Shown one piece after another: positions 5,578-11,813 of a stretch of DNA of 11,813 nucleotides (position 1 is the first letter of the stretch; each line of letters begins with the position of its first letter). The DNA comes from Planctomycetaceae bacterium (GTDB lineage: Bacteria > Planctomycetota > Planctomycetia > Planctomycetales > Planctomycetaceae). Below the pieces are notes generated by a model. It was not told the DNA's origin. It did no database searches and saw nothing but the letters and a program-made list of their open reading frames with translations. Made by a program: the position numbers and the translations under genes. The stretch covers positions 1-11,813 of the forward strand of contig CANHVD010000118.1 of assembly GCA_947463775.1 (NCBI GenBank). The letters run 5' to 3'.

Positions 5578-7677
5578 ATGACCGCTTCAGCAACATCCGA
5601 CATTCCCGAGTTCCTGCAAACGCTGAATCCGCAGCAGCTCGCGGCGGTGATGCATGGTGACGAACCGTTGCTGATCATCGCGGGCGCGGGCACTGGTAAG
5701 ACGACCACGCTGGCAAATCGAGTCGCATGGCAAATTGTGTCGGGCACGGATCCGTCTCGACTGCTGTTGCTGACATTCACTCGCCGAGCGGCTGCGGAAA
5801 TGTTGCGGCGAGTCGAACACATTCTGATTCAGCTCGATCCATCGACCGTAAAGAATCCGGCGGTGTGTTCCAGGTCTTCCATCCGAAGAATTGCGGGCGG
5901 CACTTTTCACTCGGTCGCCACCAATGTGCTTCGACGCTATGGCAATCTGATTGGGCTGTATCCGGACTTCACGATTCTGGATCGCAGCGACTCCGAAGAC
6001 CTGATGAACGTTGAACGGTCAAAGCTGAATCTTCCGAAGTCAGACAAACGATTTCCTCTGAAGGGAACTTGCCTCGATATCTACAGTCGCTGCGTCAATA
6101 CTCAAAAGCCGCTCGACATCATCCTCAAGAAGTACTTCCCGTGGTGCCTGGAACATCAGGAACGACTGGGTGAACTCTTCAACGGTTACACGACCACCAA
6201 AGAACAACAGCGAGTCCTCGATTTTGATGACCTGTTGCTGTTCTGGAACGCACTGGCCGAGAATCCTGATGGCGGCCAGATGCTGCGGCAGCAGTTTCAA
6301 AAGATCATGGTCGACGAGTATCAGGACACGAATATCCTGCAGGCTCAGATTCTGAAGAACATCTGCCCGGACGGCAAAGGATTAACAGCTGTCGGCGATG
6401 ACGCTCAGTCGATCTACTCGTTCCGCGCTGCAACGGTGAGGAATATTCTGGACTTCCCGAATGAGTATCCAGGGACGGTGCTGATCCCGCTTGAACAGAA
6501 CTACCGCACGACTCAGAAGATTCTGGACGCGACCAATGCCGTCATCGCGGAAGCAGAAGAGCGACATTCGAAAGAACTATGGTCGTCTCGCGGCGATGGC
6601 AGTCTGCCGGTGCTTGTGACGTGCAGCGACGAAGACGCTCAGACAACGTATGTGATCGATCAGATTCTGGATCGGCGAGAAAAGGGTGTTCCACTGAAGC
6701 AGCAGGCGGTGCTGTTTCGTGCATCGCATCACAGCATGAGCATGGAAGCTGAGCTCGGCCGTCGCAATGTGCCGTTCGTAAAATACGGCGGACTACGGTT
6801 CCTTGAGACGGCTCATGTTCGCGATCTGATGTCGTTTCTTCGACTCGCGGAAAACCCGCTGGACTCCGTTGCCGGTTTTCGAGTCCTCGTTTTGATGCCT
6901 GGCATCGGCCATGTTAAAGCTGCTTCGCTGCTGGACAATCTGCGCGAAGGCGGTGGCCATTTCGAGACATGGTCGTCGTGGTCCCCGCCGTCGGTTCTCA
7001 AGGACGACTGGCCAAAGCTCATTCGACTGCTTCAGGAAATGGAACAGCGAGCCGAATCCGACGCCGGAGTCGCCACTGATATTCACGGAGCCCGCTTGTT
7101 TTACGCGCCGTTGCTCGAATCAAAGTACGACAACGTGAAAGCTCGACTGAATGATTTGATTCAGCTTGAAGCCATCGCCGCTCGGTATCAGAGCCGAACT
7201 GAATTCTTGTCTGAGATGACACTGGATCCACCAAGCTCCACTCAGGAACTTCCGGCCGATCCGTTTTTGGATGAAGACTATTTGACTCTCAGCACGATCC
7301 ATTCGGCAAAGGGGCTCGAATGGGATTCTGTGTACGTGATCCACGCGGCCGACGGCAACATTCCTTCGGACATGGCGACTGGCAGTCCCGAGGAGATCGA
7401 AGAGGAACGTCGTTTGTTCTACGTCGCGATGACTCGCGCGAAGAATCATCTAAGCGTAGTTCGTCCCGAGCGTTACTACTTTCATAACCGTCGCAAAAGT
7501 GATCAGCATTCGCTTAGCAAGATTACTCGATTTCTGCCGACTCAGATACAGGCAATGTTTGACTGCCAATCCCAGGGCATGACCTACGGTTCCGGCTTCG
7601 GCAGAGCAGGGCAGAGCGGCTTGATTCAGGGCGATACAACGGAAATCCGCAAGAAGATTTCGAAACTCTGGGGCTGA
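5578..7677 (+). CDS. UvrD/PcrA/Rep-type SF1 DNA helicase
   Basis: From ATG at 5578 the protein has 699 residues, close to UvrD/PcrA/Rep length. It is an ATP-driven 3'-5' DNA translocase/helicase acting in repair or replication restart. Motifs run in the standard SF1A order: Q motif LNPQQLAAV (16-24), Walker A AGAGTGKT (35-42, Lys41), motif Ia LTFTRRAAAEM, GTFHS, Walker B VDEYQD (245-250), motif III VGDDAQSIYSFRAA, motif IV EQNYRTT, motif V STIHSAKGLEWD (572-583) and motif VI RRLFYVAMTRAKN (611-623, Arg620). All catalytic residues are present. A short insertion lies between motif Ia and GTFHS. The same frame stays open back to 5308, but those 90 codons cover the palindrome array and precede the conserved N-terminus, so they were excluded. 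No clear ribosome binding site is seen. Which of UvrD, PcrA or Rep is the true orthologue cannot be decided here. Confidence 0.93.
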   Translation: MTASATSDIPEFLQTLNPQQLAAVMHGDEPLLIIAGAGTGKTTTLANRVAWQIVSGTDPSRLLLLTFTRRAAAEMLRRVEHILIQLDPSTVKNPAVCSRSSIRRIAGGTFHSVATNVLRRYGNLIGLYPDFTILDRSDSEDLMNVERSKLNLPKSDKRFPLKGTCLDIYSRCVNTQKPLDIILKKYFPWCLEHQERLGELFNGYTTTKEQQRVLDFDDLLLFWNALAENPDGGQMLRQQFQKIMVDEYQDTNILQAQILKNICPDGKGLTAVGDDAQSIYSFRAATVRNILDFPNEYPGTVLIPLEQNYRTTQKILDATNAVIAEAEERHSKELWSSRGDGSLPVLVTCSDEDAQTTYVIDQILDRREKGVPLKQQAVLFRASHHSMSMEAELGRRNVPFVKYGGLRFLETAHVRDLMSFLRLAENPLDSVAGFRVLVLMPGIGHVKAASLLDNLREGGGHFETWSSWSPPSVLKDDWPKLIRLLQEMEQRAESDAGVATDIHGARLFYAPLLESKYDNVKARLNDLIQLEAIAARYQSRTEFLSEMTLDPPSSTQELPADPFLDEDYLTLSTIHSAKGLEWDSVYVIHAADGNIPSDMATGSPEEIEEERRLFYVAMTRAKNHLSVVRPERYYFHNRRKSDQHSLSKITRFLPTQIQAMFDCQSQGMTYGSGFGRAGQSGLIQGDTTEIRKKISKLWG

Positions 7678-7752
7678 TTGGGAATCTCTTTGCGAGGATC
7701 ACTACAGCTTAAGCCACTGACATCAACTCGGCCAGGACAAAACACGAAGGTT

Positions 7753-7774
7753 CTGAGTGCATGTCCACACTCAG
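7753..7774. repeat. Perfect 7-bp inverted repeat in the helicase/DUF1549 spacer
   Basis: CTGAGTG (7753-7759) pairs with CACTCAG (7768-7774) over an 8-base loop. It lies in the 195-base spacer (7678-7872) between the helicase and the DUF1549 gene. A second pair, TTGGAAC (7786-7792) and GTTCCAA (7814-7820), follows. Neither has a T-run. They may be operators or leader hairpins for the downstream exported-protein genes; there is no direct evidence. Confidence 0.4.
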
Positions 7775-7872
7775 TAGATTAGAATTTGGAACCGACAAGT
7801 CCAGCCTGCTTGAGTTCCAACCGTGTCTCCTCCCTACCGTTTCAATGCATACGGATTATCAGCCACGACTTT

Positions 7873-10299
7873 ATGAATCTCCACAGATCAACTCCGTCGC
7901 CGATTTTCTGTTTCGTTGCGACGCCTATCTTACTTGCCTGTGCATTCATCGCTTCAGTGAAAGCCGATGATGATGTTTCGCAGGGCAGCACAACATTTGC
8001 GTCACCACCGTCGTATCAGCAGGACGTCCTTCCGATCCTGACTCGATTCGGATGTAATCAGGGTGCCTGCCATGGGAAACTGGCTGGCCAAAATGGATTC
8101 CGTCTGTCACTTCGTGGTTACGCGCCCGACTGGGATTATGACTCCATCACACATGAATTCTTTGGCCGTCGAATCGACCGCGCGGCTCCGGCCAATAGCC
8201 TGCTGGTAACCAAACCGGCTGGTATGAGTCCCCATGGAGGAGGCAAACTTTTTGAGCCAAATAGTCCAGCCAGTCAAGTGCTCACAGACTGGATCGCCGC
8301 AGGGACTCCAGGGATTATTCCTGATGAGCCAGTTGTTCAGTCAATAACTGTCAGCCCGGGGACGCAAACCATGCATCCCGGCGAAACCCTGCAGCTCACT
8401 GCCACAGCAGAGTATTCGAATGGTCAAGTTCGCGACATTACCTGGCTCTCGCAGTTCTTCTCAAACGATCCAAGCGTACTGGAGGTTTCATCAAACGGCC
8501 TGCTTACGTGCCTGCGATCGGGGGAATCAGTCGTCCGAGTTCATTTTCAGGGTCAGGTAGCAGTCACCACTATCACCAGCCCCTTCGAACAATCTGTTGA
8601 CGCACAGCTGTTTGCGGAACGGCGTAGTTTCATTGACGAGCATGTTTTCAACAAACTGGCTGCTCTTCGCATACCGCCGTCGCCCGCCGCAGACGATGCT
8701 GTCTTTGTTCGCCGCGTCTTCCTCGATACGATCGGCACTCTACCGACACCGTCAGAGGTGCAAACCTTCCTGAACGACCAAAATCCCGGTAAGCGAACAG
8801 CCCTGATCGATACACTGCTGAAACGCCCCGAGTTTGCGGACTATTGGACTTTGATCCTGTGCGACCTGCTGCAGAATCGCAAAGAACGTGATCACGATGT
8901 CAGGGGCAGTAAGGGCGTCCGCGCGATGCAGGCGTGGGTTCGCGAGCAGGTTGAGACAAATCGCCCGTGGGATGAGATCGCTCGCGATGTCATAACCGCC
9001 TCCGGAGATTCTGTCTCCCAACCTCAGATCGGCTATTACGTCGTTTCGATCGGTGAGTATCGTCAGGTCGAAGACTCCGAGGTCGTGTCCTCAGTAGCGC
9101 AGTCGTTTCTGGGAACTCGAATCGGCTGCGCCAAGTGCCACAATCATCCTCTCGAACGATACACCCAGGATGACTACTACCATTTTGCAGCGTACTTCGG
9201 CCGGATGAATTTTCAGCGTCAGGAATCTCACAAAGGAGCAACTGCTCTTATTGTTGCTACAGAAGAGGAAGCCCGCGTTCAAAAGCAAATCACGGAGAAA
9301 GAATCGCGTCTCAAAGCGATGACAGAGGATCAAGCCAATAAGCAGGGCGCAGAACTCGAATCTCTGCAGAAACAGATTGCTGAAGTGAATCAGCAACTTG
9401 AAAACGAACGGCGACAATTCGCAGAACTAACGACGCGAATTCCACGCGTCAGGCAGCCTCGCACAAACCAGCAGCTCGCTGCTCAGCCGCTTGATCGATC
9501 TGAAACAAACATTGCTCCGGGGCAGGATCCGCGAGAATTACTCGCTCAATGGATGACGGACCCGGGGAACGAGAACTTCTCTGGCAGCATGGTCAATCGA
9601 TTGTGGCGTCATTTCTTTGCCGTGGGCCTTGTTGAACCTGTCGATGATCTTCGCATCAGCAACCCGCCGAGCAATCGTGAATTGTGGACCGCCCTGAATC
9701 ATGAGTTTGTGAGTCACAAGTACGATCTCAGACACATCATGAGGCTCATCCTGAATTCACGCACATATCAACTGAGTTCGGCGACGCTGAAGGGCAACGC
9801 TGCGGAACGCGGCTTCTATTCACACTACTACGTTCGCCGTCTGCCAGCCGAAGTCTTCCTGGACGCGATTAGCCAAAGCACACTGATCCCGGATTCATTC
9901 CCGGGATATCCAGTCGGAATGCGCGCGATCCAGCTTCCGGATTCGACGGTTGCCTCTCCGTTCCTGTCGATGTTTGGCCGTAGTGAACGAGTGACAGCCT
10001 GTGCTTGCGAACGTTCCGGTGATGTCACACTGCCGCAGCTTCTTCATCTGCAGTGTGGAGACGGACTCGCTCAGAAATTTGACGATCCCGTCGGACGATT
10101 AAAGCAGATCATGAATAGTTTCCCTGATGACAAATCAGCGATTGAACAGATTTATCTGGCCACACTCAGTCGCTCTCCAACAACCGAAGAACAGGCCTCC
10201 ATCACGGCAGCATTCGAAGGCAATGAACAACGTGAAGAAGCGTTCCGAGATCTCTTTTGGGCTCTTTTGAATACCAAAGAATTTGCATTCAATCACTGA
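7873..10299 (+). CDS. Exported DUF1549/DUF1553 protein with Big2-like domain and cytochrome-like motifs
   Basis: From ATG at 7873 the protein has 808 residues. It begins with a signal peptide (MNLHR, hydrophobic core, likely cut after V-K-A at 31; a weaker lipobox-like LLAC ends at Cys23). A cytochrome-like region follows with CNQGACH (61-67, a C-x4-C-H motif) and GQNGFRLSLRGY. Next come a bacterial Ig-like (Big2) domain at about 153-237 (SITVSPG, NGQVRDIT) and DUF1549 at about 249-440, which ends with CAKCHNHPLERY (CxxCH at 419-423). A charged coiled-coil stretch at about 462-520 precedes DUF1553 at about 553-795 (SMVNRLWRHFF, VRRLPAEVFLDAI). This architecture is characteristic of planctomycetes; its biochemical role is not established, and heme binding is only suggested. 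The frame is open back to a TTG at 7786, but the ATG at 7873 gives the signal peptide. The DUF1501 gene follows after 122 bases. Confidence 0.9.
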   Translation: MNLHRSTPSPIFCFVATPILLACAFIASVKADDDVSQGSTTFASPPSYQQDVLPILTRFGCNQGACHGKLAGQNGFRLSLRGYAPDWDYDSITHEFFGRRIDRAAPANSLLVTKPAGMSPHGGGKLFEPNSPASQVLTDWIAAGTPGIIPDEPVVQSITVSPGTQTMHPGETLQLTATAEYSNGQVRDITWLSQFFSNDPSVLEVSSNGLLTCLRSGESVVRVHFQGQVAVTTITSPFEQSVDAQLFAERRSFIDEHVFNKLAALRIPPSPAADDAVFVRRVFLDTIGTLPTPSEVQTFLNDQNPGKRTALIDTLLKRPEFADYWTLILCDLLQNRKERDHDVRGSKGVRAMQAWVREQVETNRPWDEIARDVITASGDSVSQPQIGYYVVSIGEYRQVEDSEVVSSVAQSFLGTRIGCAKCHNHPLERYTQDDYYHFAAYFGRMNFQRQESHKGATALIVATEEEARVQKQITEKESRLKAMTEDQANKQGAELESLQKQIAEVNQQLENERRQFAELTTRIPRVRQPRTNQQLAAQPLDRSETNIAPGQDPRELLAQWMTDPGNENFSGSMVNRLWRHFFAVGLVEPVDDLRISNPPSNRELWTALNHEFVSHKYDLRHIMRLILNSRTYQLSSATLKGNAAERGFYSHYYVRRLPAEVFLDAISQSTLIPDSFPGYPVGMRAIQLPDSTVASPFLSMFGRSERVTACACERSGDVTLPQLLHLQCGDGLAQKFDDPVGRLKQIMNSFPDDKSAIEQIYLATLSRSPTTEEQASITAAFEGNEQREEAFRDLFWALLNTKEFAFNH

Positions 10300-10421
10300 C
10301 AGAAACAGAACAGCAGTAGTCCCCGGCAGAATACTGGCTCCGAACAATTGAAACTGGGCAGACAGATAACTTCCTGCTCATTGAACAAGAATCTGTCTTG
10401 GTTACGGATTAAGGATTCATC

Positions 10422-11750
10422 ATGTTAAACATCAATCTTAATCAATCGATCAGCAAACTTTGTAACGGCCAATCAAGACGTGATTGTCTTCGAGTCGGTA
10501 CTCTGGGGCCTCTCGGCCTCACGATGGCCCACCTTCTTCAGCAGCAGTCGCTAGTTGCAGAAGAGTCTCCGCAGCGACGCGCGAAATCTGTCATTCTTGT
10601 TTATCTTGGCGGTGGCCTGTCGCATCATGACAGCTTTGATCTAAAACCTGAGGCACCTGCGGAGATTCGTGGTAAATACAAGCCCGTGTCGACCTGCGTT
10701 CCAGGCATTCAGATCTGTGAGCTATTGCCCAAGATCTCTGGAATCATGGACCGAGTCGCGCTGATTCGGTCGGGTTCACACACGAATGATCACCACGAAA
10801 CGGCGACCAACTGGGCTCTTTCAGGCCGATTCGGCTCAGCCTTTGGAGACTTCCCGTCTATCGGCGCGGTGGTGGCAAATCAACTTGGCTTCACAGGCCA
10901 GATTCCGCCATATGTCGCGATACCTCATAACCCATCTTTCACCTGGGAACTTGGCAAGAGTGCTTTTCTGGGTGGACGCTACGAATCGTTCAAGGCTGGA
11001 GATCCCAACCAGGTCGGATATCGTGTTCGAGATCTCGTCCGTACGACCGCTTTAACTGACAAGTCCATCGAACGACGCAGGACACTCTTGCAGGCCGTCG
11101 ACTCACTGGCACGGCAGGTCGAAGGAAACGATCAGATTGCCACCTATGACGAATTCCAGAAGCGTGCCAGCGAGATGATTTTATCACCGCAGGCTCGCAC
11201 AGCCTTCGACATTGAGCAAGAACCTGCAGACCTTCGAGACTCCTACGGTCGGAACATGTTTGGTCAAAGCTGCTTACTGGCCCGACGACTTGTTGAGTCA
11301 GGTGTCACGTTTACAACAATCAACTACGGAGGCTGGGATCATCATGGAAAGATATTCGAAAGCCTCGACAAGAAGCTGCCGGAATTCGACATGGGATTCT
11401 CGTCACTCATTCGTGATCTTGATCAACGAGGTTTACTGAACGACACACTGGTGGCCTGTTTCGGGGAATTTGGACGAAGTCCTGGAGTGAATAAAGACGC
11501 AGGTCGCGACCACTGGGGACCAGCCGCGTCTATGCTGTTCGCCGGAGCCGGCATTCAGCCTGGTCAGGTTATTGGAGCGACCGATGACCATGGCGGTTAT
11601 GCCATCAAGAGACCTGTCCGCCCTGCCGATGTGGCCTTTACGATCTATTCCGCGTTAGGTATCCCGCCGCGTCGCCAAATCTATACACCTGATGGTCGTC
11701 CGGTTGAAATCCTTGATCAGGGAGAGTTGATTCAGGAACTCTATTCGTGA
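10422..11750 (+). CDS. DUF1501 family protein with twin-arginine signal
   Basis: This 442-residue protein is a member of DUF1501, a family related to the alkaline phosphatase/sulfatase fold and very abundant in planctomycetes. The N-terminus carries S-R-R-D-C-L (18-23) and a glycine/leucine-rich hydrophobic stretch, as expected for Tat export of a protein that folds, possibly with metal, before transport. Likely metal-site motifs are GGGLSHHDSFD (Asp70), TNDHHE (121-126), GGWDHH (303-308), EFGRSP (349-354) and GRDHW (361-365). The C-terminal part contains GATDDHGGYAIKRPVRPAD, a conserved family feature. AAGGA at 10411-10415, six bases before the ATG, supports the start. It follows the DUF1549/DUF1553 gene on the same strand, the usual pairing, and its stop overlaps the next start (GTGA). 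The family is sure; substrate and reaction are unknown. Confidence 0.93.
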   Translation: MLNINLNQSISKLCNGQSRRDCLRVGTLGPLGLTMAHLLQQQSLVAEESPQRRAKSVILVYLGGGLSHHDSFDLKPEAPAEIRGKYKPVSTCVPGIQICELLPKISGIMDRVALIRSGSHTNDHHETATNWALSGRFGSAFGDFPSIGAVVANQLGFTGQIPPYVAIPHNPSFTWELGKSAFLGGRYESFKAGDPNQVGYRVRDLVRTTALTDKSIERRRTLLQAVDSLARQVEGNDQIATYDEFQKRASEMILSPQARTAFDIEQEPADLRDSYGRNMFGQSCLLARRLVESGVTFTTINYGGWDHHGKIFESLDKKLPEFDMGFSSLIRDLDQRGLLNDTLVACFGEFGRSPGVNKDAGRDHWGPAASMLFAGAGIQPGQVIGATDDHGGYAIKRPVRPADVAFTIYSALGIPPRRQIYTPDGRPVEILDQGELIQELYS

Positions 11751-11813
11751 AAACCATCACCAACACAATCCGACTTTCCGTGACGGCCATTTTGTGTTCT
11801 CAAATCATCGGCC
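11747..11813 (+). CDS. 5' end of a third exported protein in the same operon (runs off right edge)
   Basis: A GTG at 11747-11749 overlaps the TGA of the DUF1501 gene by three bases plus one (GTGA, 11747-11750) and opens a frame that stays open for 22 codons to the window end. The translation begins MKTITNTIRLSVTAILCSQI. It has a lysine, an arginine, then a hydrophobic run, so it looks like the start of a Sec signal peptide. Stop/start overlap implies translational coupling with the DUF1501 gene. In planctomycetes the gene after such a pair often encodes another exported protein, such as a Ca-binding pre-peptidase-type or WD40 protein, but nothing in these residues identifies the family. Confidence 0.65.
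   Translation, partial: MKTITNTIRLSVTAILCSQIIG

Noticed and set aside
7786..7872. Upstream TTG start for the DUF1549/DUF1553 protein
   Set aside because: Starting there would bury the signal peptide behind 29 residues of unremarkable sequence; the ATG at 7873 gives a normal secretion signal.

Overview
The window looks like chromosomal DNA from a planctomycete. The clearest marker is the pair at the right end: a secreted Big2-like/DUF1549/DUF1553 protein followed by a DUF1501 protein, a combination that is heavily expanded in Planctomycetota and rare elsewhere. Moderately high GC, weak or absent Shine-Dalgarno sequences at several genes, and intergenic regions full of short palindromes agree with this. 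The genus cannot be fixed from the sequence alone.

Layout from left to right. (1) The left edge holds the 5' part of a secreted PhoD-type metallophosphatase on the minus strand. (2) A divergent 322-nt spacer with three hairpins precedes a PfkB-family sugar kinase, most like 2-keto-3-deoxygluconate kinase. (3) A two-gene DUF433/DUF5615 module, a predicted antitoxin and PIN-like toxin joined by an ATGA overlap, sits between this kinase and (4) a full-length decarboxylating 6-phosphogluconate dehydrogenase (gnd). (5) About 600 nt without a credible gene follows gnd. It holds a likely intrinsic terminator, several related palindromes and a 124-bp nested inverted repeat. (6) A small minus-strand membrane protein with a DUF2892/YgaP-like segment comes next. 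Its upstream spacer, shared with the following gene, carries four evenly spaced palindromes. (7) Then comes a UvrD/PcrA-type SF1 helicase. (8) The last part is an operon-like run: the DUF1549/DUF1553 protein, the DUF1501 protein with a twin-arginine signal, and the first 22 codons of another exported protein that starts inside the DUF1501 stop codon (GTGA).

How the genes fit together: the kinase and gnd both act on C6 sugar acids (Entner-Doudoroff-type and pentose-phosphate metabolism), so they may have been neighbours before the toxin-antitoxin module and its flanking hairpin arrived between them; that order of events is inference. The DUF1549/DUF1553 and DUF1501 proteins are a recurrent, functionally uncharacterised planctomycete pair, both predicted to be exported. 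The helicase and the small membrane protein have no evident link to either group.

I did not find a convincing new multi-gene system. The most unusual material is the non-coding repeat content: the nested inverted repeat at 4700-4823, the regular palindrome array at 5374-5481, and a dispersed palindrome family with members at about 2105, 4440, 4565 and 4637.
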